A stretch of DNA of 64,000 nucleotides from the NCBI RefSeq assembly GCF_004365875.1, contig NZ_SODF01000002.1:1426001-1490000 (forward strand). Reading direction: 5' to 3'. The translations under genes were made by a program, and so were the position numbers. This DNA is from Kribbella kalugense (lineage in GTDB: Bacteria > Actinomycetota > Actinomycetes > Propionibacteriales > Kribbellaceae). The notes under the pieces were generated by a model. The model searched no databases, was not told the origin of the DNA, and saw nothing but the letters and a program-made list of their open reading frames with translations. The stretch's first letter is position 1. Each line of letters starts with the position of its first letter. Positions 51,406-59,101 of the stretch are shown piece by piece.

Positions 51406-51746
51406 GCTGACGCTCCCGTTGCCAGCAGGCTCGCGATCCGTTGCATGCGGTCGCGGATCGGCCAGTAGTAGACCCAGGTGCCGCGCCGTTCGCAGTCGAC
51501 CAGGCCGGCCTCGCGGAGCACTTTCAGGTGATGCGAGATCGTCGGACCGGACACATCGAACTGGGGCGTGATGTCGCAGACGCACACCTCGTCACCGGCC
51601 GAGGCGATGATCGACAGCAGTCGCAGTCGCACCGGGTCGGCGAGCGCCTTGAAGGCCGCCGCACCCTCGGTCGCCTGCTCGACGTCGAGTACGGCGGACG
51701 AGATCGGCGTACAGCAGTCACTCGAGGCGAGCTGTTGTTTCGACAT
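51402..51746 (-). CDS. arsR: ArsR-family arsenic-responsive repressor
   Basis: 114 residues. The metal-sensing box DEVCVCDITPQFDVSGPTIS carries the CVC pair typical of arsenite-responsive ArsR; an N-terminal CC (SSDCCTPISS) could add a third thiolate. The HTH SHHLKVLREAGLVDCERRGT follows. It represses arsC and probably the divergent flavoprotein gene through the repeats in the 79-bp gap (51747-51825). Confidence 0.92.
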   Translation of the reverse strand: MSKQQLASSDCCTPISSAVLDVEQATEGAAAFKALADPVRLRLLSIIASAGDEVCVCDITPQFDVSGPTISHHLKVLREAGLVDCERRGTWVYYWPIRDRMQRIASLLATGASA

Positions 51747-51812
51747 ACGTCTATCTTGACTTCTATCTAATCAAGAGGCAAGGTGACGTTGATTCGATGA
51801 ACGTCTAGATAG
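51747..51812. promoter_or_regulatory. Probable ArsR operators between arsR and the flavoprotein gene
   Basis: TCTTGA (51754-51759) and TCAAGA (51771-51776) are an inverted repeat with an 11-bp spacer. CTATCT (51763-51768) is complementary to AGATAG at 51807-51812, and ACGTCTA occurs at 51747 and 51801. The AT-rich stretch also holds the promoters of both genes. Confidence 0.55.
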
Positions 51813-51825
51813 TGGGGATGAGGAC

Positions 51826-53181
51826 ATGACCGAAGCTTCGGTGGTGGTGATCGGCGCCGGCCCGATCGGGTTGGCCGCGGCTGCGCAGCTGGCCGAGCGC
51901 GGGATCGAGTTCACGGTTCTGGAGGCCGGGCCGAGTGTCGCGGCGGCGATCGACGAGTGGCGGCACGTGAAGCTGTTCAGCCCGTGGCGCTACGACATCG
52001 ACTCCGCCGCGCGGCGGTTGCTCGAACGCGCCGGCGGTTGGACCGAACCCGATCTCGGCACGCTGCCCACCGGCGGCGACCTGATCGACGACTACCTCGA
52101 GCCGCTCACCAAGACCGCTGAGCTATCCGGCCGGATTCGGTACGACGCTGAGGTCGTCGCGGTCACCCGCGTCGGGTTCGACCGGATCCGCACCGCCGGC
52201 CGCGAGCACGCGCCGTTCCTCGTCCGGCTCGCCGATGGGGCCGAGTTGCTGGCGTCCGCGGTGATCGACGCGGCCGGCACTTGGCGTCGGCGGAACGTAC
52301 TCGGCGGCTCGGGCATCCCCGCTCGCGGTGAATCGAGCCTCGCTGACCACATCGCGCACGCACTGCCCGACGTACTCGGCCGCGACCGTGACCGCTTCGC
52401 AGGACGCCGTACGGCGGTAGTCGGCGCCGGCCACTCCGCGTCAACAACCCTGCTGGAGCTGGGCGAACTCGCCGAAGAGGTCCCTGGCACGGAGGTGCTG
52501 TGGGTGGTCCGCGGGAACGATCAGGCGCGCACGTACGGCGGTGGCGACGCGGACGAACTGCCTGCCCGCGGGGCTCTTGGCACGCGGTTGAAGAGGCTGG
52601 TTCAGTCGGGCCGGGTCGAGCTGGTCAGCGGATTCCGGACCGAGGAACTCGCGCCGACCATCGACGGCCGCGTGGAGCTTGTCGCCGGTGAACAGCGCAT
52701 CGTTGTCGACACGGTGGTGAACTCGACCGGCTTCCGCCCGGACCACGACATGGTCAGTGAACTCCGCCTCGACCTGGACCCGATCCTCGGATCGACCCGA
52801 GCCCTCGCGCCACTGATCGACCCGAACAAGCACTCCTGCGGCACGGTCCCGCCACACGGCGTCGACGAACTCACCCACCCCGAGCCGGGCTACTACGCAG
52901 TCGGCGCAAAGTCCTACGGCCGAGCGCCGACGTTCCTCCTAGCAACCGGCTACGAACAGGCCCGCTCGGTCGTAGCCGCACTAGCCGGCGACTGGCAATC
53001 CGCCCGAGACGTCCAACTAACCCTCCCCGAAACAGGCGTCTGCTCCTCAAACCTCGCCTACGACACCCCCGAAGCCGGCACCTGCTGCGGCCCAACCCCC
53101 CAACCCCTCGACAGCGACCTATCCACCGGCCTCCTGACAATCATCGACACCCCCACCACCCAATCAACCTGCTGCAGCTAA
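51826..53181 (+). CDS. ArsO-like FAD-dependent monooxygenase with Cys-rich tail
   Basis: 451 residues. GAGPIGLAAAAQLAERGIEF binds FAD; FAGRRTAVVGAGHSASTTLL is a second GxGxxxS nucleotide site; NSTGFRPDHDM is the family's third conserved block. The C-terminal 70 residues hold five cysteines, including CC in TCCGPTP and a final CCS, a likely metal or arsenite site. ArsO-type flavoproteins accompany arsenic genes in actinomycetes; their reaction is unsettled. It is divergent from arsR-arsC. No ArsB or ACR3 exporter lies nearby. Confidence 0.85.
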   Translation: MTEASVVVIGAGPIGLAAAAQLAERGIEFTVLEAGPSVAAAIDEWRHVKLFSPWRYDIDSAARRLLERAGGWTEPDLGTLPTGGDLIDDYLEPLTKTAELSGRIRYDAEVVAVTRVGFDRIRTAGREHAPFLVRLADGAELLASAVIDAAGTWRRRNVLGGSGIPARGESSLADHIAHALPDVLGRDRDRFAGRRTAVVGAGHSASTTLLELGELAEEVPGTEVLWVVRGNDQARTYGGGDADELPARGALGTRLKRLVQSGRVELVSGFRTEELAPTIDGRVELVAGEQRIVVDTVVNSTGFRPDHDMVSELRLDLDPILGSTRALAPLIDPNKHSCGTVPPHGVDELTHPEPGYYAVGAKSYGRAPTFLLATGYEQARSVVAALAGDWQSARDVQLTLPETGVCSSNLAYDTPEAGTCCGPTPQPLDSDLSTGLLTIIDTPTTQSTCCS

Positions 53182-53197
53182 CACCGGCCACGGGACG

Positions 53198-53623
53198 TCA
53201 TGCGGTTGCCAGGTCGCGGGCGGGGATGAAGATGTTGGCTTGCGCCAGGTACTCCGGGGTTTGGTGGATGATCTCGTCGCGGTTCAGGAACGGGTGATCG
53301 GGGATCCATGGGTCCGCGAGAGCCTTCACCTTGGTCCATTCGGGTGGGGTTTCGCCGGCTGCCGTGAATTCGTGCGCAGTCAGTACGGCGAGCAAGGTGT
53401 CGAAGCCTGTGTGACCGGTCGTGCTGGGCGCGGCCTCCCAGGCGGCTTCGGAGCCGTCGTGACGGCGTAGTAGGAGGCGTAGGTGGTCGCGGCCCTGGAG
53501 CAGCATTCGCCAGGCCCAGTCCTCGTCGTTCGCCTCGCGAATGGCTGTAGCGGTAGCCGGCGCCGTCATGATCCTGTACTCACGCGCTCTCTCCTGCGCC
53601 GTCGGCTCGTCTTGCTGCGTCAC
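53198..53623 (-). CDS. Hypothetical protein, about 141 aa
   Basis: A soluble protein with TAIREANDEDWAWRMLLQGR, STTGHTGFDTLLAVLTAHEF and the C-terminal FLNRDEIIHQTPEYLAQANI. I do not recognise the family. GTG 53623 lies two bases after the stop of the acetyltransferase gene (tca at 53626), so the genes are probably co-transcribed; ATG 53569 is an alternative start that omits the first 18 residues. Confidence 0.7.
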   Translation of the reverse strand: MTQQDEPTAQERAREYRIMTAPATATAIREANDEDWAWRMLLQGRDHLRLLLRRHDGSEAAWEAAPSTTGHTGFDTLLAVLTAHEFTAAGETPPEWTKVKALADPWIPDHPFLNRDEIIHQTPEYLAQANIFIPARDLATA

Positions 53624-53625
53624 GG

Positions 53626-54168
53626 TCAGGGGTTTGTGGGGGACCAGACGCCTAGCCATTGGTCGGCGTTGTATTGGTGGAAGCGTTCTAGTTCGGTGAA
53701 GCCTAGTTTTTGGGCTAGGCGCATTGAGGGGGTGTTGGCGGTTTGGGTGCAGAGGACGACTCGTTGGCCGGGGAGGGCGGTGGCGAACCATTCGAGGGCA
53801 GCTGCGCAGGCTTCAGCGGCGTACCCATGGCCCCACGACTCAGGTAGGAACATGTAGCCGAGCTCGGCCTCGCCCGCATCCGGTCGGACCTTGACCGAAC
53901 TCTCCGCGTCGCGCGAGTCGAGCATGACCGTGCCGATCATCGCTCCGTCAAGGTCGACGACAAAGAGCCCGGGTCGCCGCTTGGGTTCTTCAGGTACGGC
54001 GCTTTCGAGCTCCTCACGCGATCGCGCGCCGCCGATGTAGGTCCCGACCTCAGGCGACGCGAACAACTCGATGAGCGCCGTACGGTCCCGGGCCTCGGGC
54101 TCGCGGAGTACCAGCCGCTCGGTCTTGATCGGAGCAGGCGGCCAATCGACGGGTCCGAGCTCACTCAT
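53626..54168 (-). CDS. GNAT-family acetyltransferase (RimJ/RimL type)
   Basis: About 180 residues: IKTERLVLREPEARDRTALI at the start, then GEAELGYMFLPESWGHGYAA, where GHGYAA is the acetyl-CoA loop, and LGFTELERFHQYNADQWLGV at the end, matching the RimJ/RimL-like group that acetylates protein N termini or small molecules. ATG 54168 (MSELGPVDWPP) precedes the domain; the frame upstream is not conserved-looking. Confidence 0.88.
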   Translation of the reverse strand: MSELGPVDWPPAPIKTERLVLREPEARDRTALIELFASPEVGTYIGGARSREELESAVPEEPKRRPGLFVVDLDGAMIGTVMLDSRDAESSVKVRPDAGEAELGYMFLPESWGHGYAAEACAAALEWFATALPGQRVVLCTQTANTPSMRLAQKLGFTELERFHQYNADQWLGVWSPTNP

Positions 54169-54185
54169 GGCGCGCAACCTACCAA

Positions 54186-54850
54186 TCAGAGGAAGACGCG
54201 GGCGATCTCCAGCCACTTCCCGGCGTCCTCGCCAACCGCCGTGAGGTTGGTCTCGGCAAGCGATCTGCGGTGCGTGACACGAAGGCAGAAGTCGAGCGCA
54301 CTGCCTTCGACACGTTGTACGGCGTACTCCGGTCCCCATGTCCAGATTTCGCCGTCGGGACCACTCAACTCGACACGGAACGACTCTGCCGGAGTAGGCA
54401 ACTCAGCGGCATAAAACGAAAGCTCTCGACCCGCAACTCCCAACCAGGCCACGTGCCGAAGCCGACTCGTCGGAGGGTGTACGACGCCCAGCGCATCGAA
54501 AACGTCCTGCCCGTGAGCCCACGTCTCCATCAACCGGAGCGGAATCATCAACGCTGCCGTCAACTGCGACCCGTACCAAGGAAACGCATGATCGAGCGCA
54601 CCGAGCGCCGCCGCAACCTCGGCACGACCTGCCCGCCATCGTTCCAGCAACACCGACCGCGGTTGGGCCGCTCCTGCCGCACCGCAAGATGAGCAATCTG
54701 GTGAGCGATCGTCCAACCCACCGCAGGCGTCGGCTTGGACCAATCGGCCTCCGCTGACACCAGAGCGTCGAGCTCATCCCCTTCAGCCACCAAGTCAGGC
54801 AGAGCAACCTCGCGCTCCACACCGGACAGGTCCAGGCCGTAGTCCAGCAT
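54186..54850 (-). pseudogene. Maleylpyruvate-isomerase-family (DinB) protein with internal frame-breaking deletion
   Basis: The 5' part from the ATG at 54850 gives LVAEGDELDALVSAEADWSK and GWTIAHQIAHLAV, the start of the TIGR03084-type mycothiol-dependent isomerase group. About 40 residues later in the family comes LLERWRAGRAEVAAALGALD, but here it follows almost directly in another frame, and the frame then runs on (LMETWAHGQDVFDALGVVHP, to the stop at 54186). A deletion of roughly 100 bp or more, out of frame, best explains the break. The N-terminal metal-binding segment is intact, so a truncated product is possible but inactive function is likely. Confidence 0.75.
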
Positions 54851-54919
54851 CCGATCCCCCAGGGTCGTCGATCTGGCGTTGGAGAGGCTACCTGAGCACC
54901 ACTAAGGCATGATCTCGGC

Positions 54920-55693
54920 GTGGATTCTGAAGAGGTCCTGACGGGAGGAAACGTCGCCGCGCAGGTTGTGCGCGTCGGCTCGACCGTGCGCAAACCCGCC
55001 CTGCCTCAAACCGCTGACGTCGAGGCACTGCTCTCTTATCTAGCCGAAAAGCAGTTCGACGGCGCCCCGCGCACGTTGAGGCGGGACGAGCAGGGGCGGC
55101 ATGTTCTTGAGTACATCCCGGGCGAGCTGGCCCACGCGCTGCCGCCGTCGACGCCGGACGAGTTGCGCCGGATCGGGCGGCTGATTCGCGAGCTCCACGA
55201 CACGATGGAGAGCTTCCAGCCACCCGCGGATGCCCCGTGGAAAGTGATAGTCCCCGACCCCAACGGCGGCGACCTGATCTGCCACAACGATCTCGCTCCC
55301 TGGAACCTGGTCCGCAACGATCAGCGCTGGGTCTTCATCGACTGGGACAACGCGGGACCGTCGTCGCGCCTGTGGGATCTCGGGTACGCCGCAACTGCGT
55401 TCGTACCCTTCGTCCCGGGAGGCGACGTACAGGCAGACGCTCCGCGGTTGCGTGCCCTGGTGGACGGCTACGGGCTCGACCTGGAGCAGCGACTGGCCCT
55501 GCCCGGGCAAATCGCGGCGCGCACGCGGGGACAGTACGAAATCCTGGTTCGCGGCCACCGCACAGGCGAGCAACCATGGGCGCGGATGTACGACGAGGGG
55601 CACGGTGACTACTGGGGTCCGGCCGCGGCGTACATCGAAGAACACCACGACGCGTGGCTCGCAGCGCTGGCCTCGGACTACCCCAGCCGGTGA
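54920..55693 (+). CDS. Aminoglycoside-phosphotransferase-family kinase
   Basis: 257 residues of the APH/choline-kinase fold. The catalytic loop is LICHNDLAPWNLV (Asp as base) and the metal site RWVFIDWDNAGPSSRLWDLG. Family members phosphorylate antibiotics, sugars or other small molecules, so resistance cannot be assumed. GTG 54920 starts MDSEEVLTGGNVAAQVVRVG. The gene is divergent from the broken isomerase, with a 69-bp gap. Confidence 0.88.
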   Translation: MDSEEVLTGGNVAAQVVRVGSTVRKPALPQTADVEALLSYLAEKQFDGAPRTLRRDEQGRHVLEYIPGELAHALPPSTPDELRRIGRLIRELHDTMESFQPPADAPWKVIVPDPNGGDLICHNDLAPWNLVRNDQRWVFIDWDNAGPSSRLWDLGYAATAFVPFVPGGDVQADAPRLRALVDGYGLDLEQRLALPGQIAARTRGQYEILVRGHRTGEQPWARMYDEGHGDYWGPAAAYIEEHHDAWLAALASDYPSR

Positions 55694-55713
55694 GCTGTCC
55701 GAACACTCGCCGG

Positions 55714-56694
55714 CTAAAGGCCGATCCAGCCGCGGTACGTCGGCATGTCGACGTTGCTGCCGCAGACGATGGTGACGACGTGTCGGCCGGCGAATCGGTC
55801 GCGGTCTTCGAGGATCGCCGCGATGCCGAGGGCGGCTGATGGTTCGACGACCAGGCCGGCGTGGTTGAGGAGCATGCGCATGCCGGTGATGATCGACGCC
55901 TCTTGGACGAGTACGGCGTCGTCGGCGACCAGGAGGAGGTCATCGAGGACCTCCGGGATGGGGAAGCGGCCGGCGACACCGTCCGCGATCGTGTTCGTGG
56001 ACTCGGTGGTGACGACGCGCCGTTCGCGCCAGGAACGGGTCATCGCCGGCGCGCCCTCCGGCTGAACGCAGATGACGTCGACATCGGGTGCCAGTTCCTT
56101 CACCACATGACCGACGCCGGTCGCGAGCGCTCCGCCGCCGAGCGCAATGAGTACTGCGTCGAACTTCGTCGTACCCTCCATCAGCTCCAGACCGATGGTC
56201 GTTGCCCCTTCGCAGGTCTCGAGGTCCAGGCTGTCCTCGAGCAGCCGAATGCCGTCGTACCGCGCGATCTCGGCCGCTCGCTCGCGAGCCAACTCATGGT
56301 CGCCGTCGACGAGTTCGAGCTTGGCGCCCAGCGCGCGGATGCGATCGAGCTTGGCCGCGGTCGCGAACCGGGAAGCGACAACGGTGACGTCGAGCCCGCG
56401 CCGACCGCCGGACCAGGCAAGCGCCTGACCGAGGTTGCCCGCGCTCGCGCACACCACGGCTTTGTTGCCGCTGGCGACCAGCTGGCTCGCGACGAGTTCC
56501 GTACCCCGACCCTTGAAACTACGCACCGGATTCGCCGTCTCGAGCTTGACGGTCACCTCACACCCAAGCTCAGGCTCCAACGCCTCACACCGGTACTGCG
56601 GCGTATCCAGAAACACCGGATCAATCACCCCGCGAGCCGCCCGAACCCGCCCAACATCAAGCCGACTCTCCCGCACAACCAACACCCTAGTCAC
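55714..56694 (-). CDS. PLP-dependent threonine/serine dehydratase-like enzyme
   Basis: 326 residues of fold-type II PLP enzymes: PVRSFKGRGTELVASQLVAS (SFKGRG holds the PLP lysine), CASAGNLGQALAWSGGRRGL, VLIALGGGALATGVGHVVKE, and VVTIVCGSNVDMPTYRGW at the end. It lacks the C-terminal regulatory domain of IlvA at 23371, so it is a catabolic-type dehydratase or racemase-like relative. GTG 56694 overlaps the nucleotidyltransferase stop (GTGA), indicating an operon. Confidence 0.9.
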   Translation of the reverse strand: MTRVLVVRESRLDVGRVRAARGVIDPVFLDTPQYRCEALEPELGCEVTVKLETANPVRSFKGRGTELVASQLVASGNKAVVCASAGNLGQALAWSGGRRGLDVTVVASRFATAAKLDRIRALGAKLELVDGDHELARERAAEIARYDGIRLLEDSLDLETCEGATTIGLELMEGTTKFDAVLIALGGGALATGVGHVVKELAPDVDVICVQPEGAPAMTRSWRERRVVTTESTNTIADGVAGRFPIPEVLDDLLLVADDAVLVQEASIITGMRMLLNHAGLVVEPSAALGIAAILEDRDRFAGRHVVTIVCGSNVDMPTYRGWIGL

Positions 56695-57365
56695 CCCAAG
56701 GTCCCCTCAACGAGATCGAGGTAGGCGCGCGCGGCGGCGAGGCTGTCGAGATTCGTGAACTCGTTGAGCAGCTCACGCAACGCAGCGAGGTGATCCGGCC
56801 AATCGGTCTCGGGCGTGCCGCCGAGGAACTCGATCGTGCGGGGAGTCTCCGGGGAACGGCGGGCGAGTTGCTTACCGGCGATCGGTACGAGCGCCAACCG
56901 CATCGCGTCCTGCTCATCAAGGGTCTTCGGCGTGGCCGGCTCGTACTCGCCGCGGTATTCGGAGAGGGCGGCCGATGCCTGGCTGATGCCCTGGCGGTCG
57001 AACACGACAGTGCTGTCGGCCGGCCAGGTCGCCCGCGAGACCGGATGAATGTGCCAGTCGACCCACAGCGGCAGTCCATCCACGACGTACTGCGCACTAA
57101 CCGCCCTCGTACCGACCGGTCCGTTGTGCCGAGCATCAATCTCAAACACAAGCCGACCAGGCCCACTCGGCAGGCGCGTCGAGTATTCGTCAAGGTATTC
57201 GTCCGCCACGACGACGAGCAGGTCAACGTCGCTCCAATCGTCAGCGGTACCAGCCCCCAGCGACCCAACCAACGCCACACCAACCACCACCGGATCCCCC
57301 CGAAGCGCAGCAGTCACCGCCCCCAACCACCGCTCCCGAAGCGCGGCCAACTCCGGCGCACACAT
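56691..57365 (-). CDS. Nucleotidyltransferase-fold protein
   Basis: 224 residues. GVALVGSLGAGTADDWSDVD then LLVVVADEYLDEY is the GSxxx-DxD core of the nucleotidyltransferase superfamily, with the metal Asp residues in DWSDVDLL. The rest, with AQYVVDGLPLWVDWHIHPVS, resembles small kanamycin-nucleotidyltransferase-like or MNT proteins. Substrate unknown. It overlaps the downstream PLP enzyme gene by 4 bp and follows the ClpX-type zinc finger gene by 6 bp. Confidence 0.86.
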   Translation of the reverse strand: MCAPELAALRERWLGAVTAALRGDPVVVGVALVGSLGAGTADDWSDVDLLVVVADEYLDEYSTRLPSGPGRLVFEIDARHNGPVGTRAVSAQYVVDGLPLWVDWHIHPVSRATWPADSTVVFDRQGISQASAALSEYRGEYEPATPKTLDEQDAMRLALVPIAGKQLARRSPETPRTIEFLGGTPETDWPDHLAALRELLNEFTNLDSLAAARAYLDLVEGTLG

Positions 57366-57371
57366 GACGAG

Positions 57372-57716
57372 CTATTCCTCTCCGGAGAAGCGTTCCCAGG
57401 CTGATTGGCGGCTGATGCCTACGGCTGCGCCGATTCTGGCCCAGGTGACCGATCGGGAACGGAGACGCAGTACGCGCTCCTGTACGGCGGCTTCGACCTG
57501 GCCGCGGGACGAGTCGAGCTGCACCATCTGGGCCAGCAGTTCGTCGTCGCTCTTGCCGTCCAGCGGTGGGAACGTCGGCATCGGTTGCCCGCTCAGCAGC
57601 TGTTCACACAGGCCGACGCACTCGTTGCAGATGAACACCCCGGGGCCGGCGATGAGCCGAGCCACCTCGTCCGCGACCTTCCCGCAGAACGAGCAACGCA
57701 TCACGTTGTCCGGCAT
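57372..57716 (-). CDS. ClpX-type C4 zinc finger fused to a C-terminal helix-turn-helix
   Basis: 114 residues. The N-terminal part is a ClpX zinc-binding domain: C8 and C11 (RCSFCGK), C30 and C33 (GVFICNECV). No AAA+ ATPase follows. The C-terminal third (VLRLRSRSVTWARIGAAVGI, then SRQSAWERF) is a helix-turn-helix, so the whole resembles a DNA-binding regulator that uses the ClpX domain for dimerisation or for contact with Clp adaptors or substrates. ATG 57716 follows GGAGG. Tandem palindromes at 57732-57772 lie directly upstream, probable autoregulatory operators. Role unknown. Confidence 0.85.
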   Translation of the reverse strand: MPDNVMRCSFCGKVADEVARLIAGPGVFICNECVGLCEQLLSGQPMPTFPPLDGKSDDELLAQMVQLDSSRGQVEAAVQERVLRLRSRSVTWARIGAAVGISRQSAWERFSGEE

Positions 57717-57731
57717 AGCGCCCTCCAATCT

Positions 57732-57772
57732 TGTCAGGCTCTCCCTGACGGAGTGTCAGGCTAGGCCTGACA
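57732..57772. promoter_or_regulatory. Two tandem palindromes TGTCAGG-N5-CCTGACR
   Basis: TGTCAGG (57732-57738) with CCTGACG (57744-57750), and TGTCAGG (57754-57760) with CCTGACA (57766-57772), form two copies of the same inverted repeat, centres 22 bp apart (two helical turns). They lie in the gap between the zinc finger/HTH gene (start 57716) and the divergent membrane-protein gene (start 57834), so they could control either or both. Confidence 0.75.
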
Positions 57773-57833
57773 AGCCACGCGGGTCAAGATGTCCGGGAGA
57801 GGATGGTGGCTCGCCGCGGGACTGGGGGATCAG

Positions 57834-58087
57834 ATGGATGCGCTGGGGGAGCCGTCGGCGGTGGTTGTTGTGGTGCTGCTTGTGGGGTTGTGCTCGTTAA
57901 CGTGTTCGGGTTTCTGGCTGTGCGGAAGGAGCGGGTCGGAGACTGGTACGAGGGGGCGGTGTTCGCGACGTTCGTGCCGATTGCGGTGTCGACGATTGTC
58001 GGGTGGATGCCGTTGTTCGTCGTCGGCATCAGCGGGCATCTGTTGGTTGCGCTCTACGCCACGTTCCGCTGGTTCCGCCCGCGGTGA
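57834..58087 (+). pseudogene. Small two-helix membrane protein with an apparent single-base deletion
   Basis: The frame from ATG 57834 gives MDALGEPSAVVVVVLLVGL, a first membrane helix, then becomes nonsense at about 57890. One frame back, the sequence continues sensibly (VNVFGFLAVRKERVGDWYEG, AVFATFVPIAVSTIVGWMPL, a second helix) to the stop at 58087. Adding one G near 57890 would give an 84-residue two-helix protein. It may be a genuine mutation or a sequencing error. Family unrecognised. It is divergent from the zinc finger/HTH gene. Confidence 0.65.
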
Positions 58088-58104
58088 GGGACGAGGATCT
58101 GGGG

Positions 58105-58542
58105 ATGGATGCGTCGACGTACGTCAGATATCAGAGTCCCGTTCCGGATCGGCGGGGCCGGCGGATCGGGATCTTCGGGTTGGTGAACATGCTGGGCCAG
58201 CGGGGGATGCTGACTGCGGACGAAGAACAGTTCCGGCGTACGACGAACGCCTGGTACGACGCGACGTACGCGAATCCCTCGACCACTGATCCAACGGTTT
58301 ATGAGGACAATCCCCTTGCGGCAGCATGGTTCGCGACGACGGCCGAGCAGCTCCTCGAGCCGATCCCCGGATACCTGGCGATCCTTGCCGCCCACAACCT
58401 TCCGTGCGAGCGCTACGCCTCCACGTCCCCAGGCCGCGTCATCTACCAGGATCCGCACCAGGTGGTCGTCGTACCCCACGAACCCGAGGACCTCGACCGA
58501 GCCGCAACCATCATGTGGCTCCCACCCCGCCGGAAGGGCTGA
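58105..58542 (+). CDS. Hypothetical protein, 145 aa
   Basis: A soluble protein I do not recognise: MDASTYVRYQSPVPDRRGRR, IGIFGLVNMLGQRGMLTADE, TVYEDNPLAAAWFATTAEQL and PGRVIYQDPHQVVVVPHEPE. Widely spaced aromatic and proline residues suggest a compact enzyme-like or binding fold. A gagga lies about ten bases before ATG 58105. It is the second gene of a short + strand run (57834-59600) whose members are mostly unknown. Confidence 0.7.
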   Translation: MDASTYVRYQSPVPDRRGRRIGIFGLVNMLGQRGMLTADEEQFRRTTNAWYDATYANPSTTDPTVYEDNPLAAAWFATTAEQLLEPIPGYLAILAAHNLPCERYASTSPGRVIYQDPHQVVVVPHEPEDLDRAATIMWLPPRRKG

Positions 58543-58547
58543 TCGGG

Positions 58548-59093
58548 ATGGGGTTGGTGTACCTGACGGGGTCTTCGGGGGCGGGGAAGACGGCGGTTGG
58601 GGGTGTGCTTCGGGGGCGGGGGTTTTTGGTGTACGACGTCGATGGTGACGGGCTGGCTCGGTGGGTTGCGGACGCGACCGGAGTCGAGGTGAGCATGCCG
58701 GCGTACCGGGGTGAGGCATGGTTTGCGGAGCATACGTATCGGGTGCCGGTGGAGACGGTGCGGCGGATCGCGGGGGAGGTTGGGGATCGGGTGGGGTTCG
58801 TCTGCGGGACGGTCGGGAACGACGGGGAGATCTGGGAGCTGTTCGACGCGGTTGTCAGTTTGAGCGTCGATGCGGAGACGTTGCGGCAGCGGCTTGTTGG
58901 GCGGGGTGCGTTCGGGTCGGAGGCGGCCGAGCTGGAGCGGGTGCTCGCGTGGCACTCGCGAGTGGATGAGGACAACGAGGGGTACGGCGCTGTGCTGGTC
59001 GACGCGACCGGACCGGTCGAGCAGGTCGCCGATCGCGTCCTCGCAGCCCTCGAGCGCGATGGGCGTTGCTCGGGGTTGGGGGAGGTGGTGTAG
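58548..59093 (+). CDS. P-loop NTPase / small-molecule kinase-like protein
   Basis: 181 residues. The Walker A motif is GSSGAGKTAVGGVL at the start (MGLVYLTGSSGAGKT), and the chain has the kinase-like pattern FLVYDVDGDGLARWV, VGFVCGTVGNDGEI and DAVVSLSVDAETLRQRLVGR, as in shikimate/dephospho-CoA-kinase-like proteins. Substrate unknown. ATG 58548 is five bases after the stop of the gene before it. Confidence 0.82.
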   Translation: MGLVYLTGSSGAGKTAVGGVLRGRGFLVYDVDGDGLARWVADATGVEVSMPAYRGEAWFAEHTYRVPVETVRRIAGEVGDRVGFVCGTVGNDGEIWELFDAVVSLSVDAETLRQRLVGRGAFGSEAAELERVLAWHSRVDEDNEGYGAVLVDATGPVEQVADRVLAALERDGRCSGLGEVV

Positions 59094-59101
59094 TACGTCC
59101 T

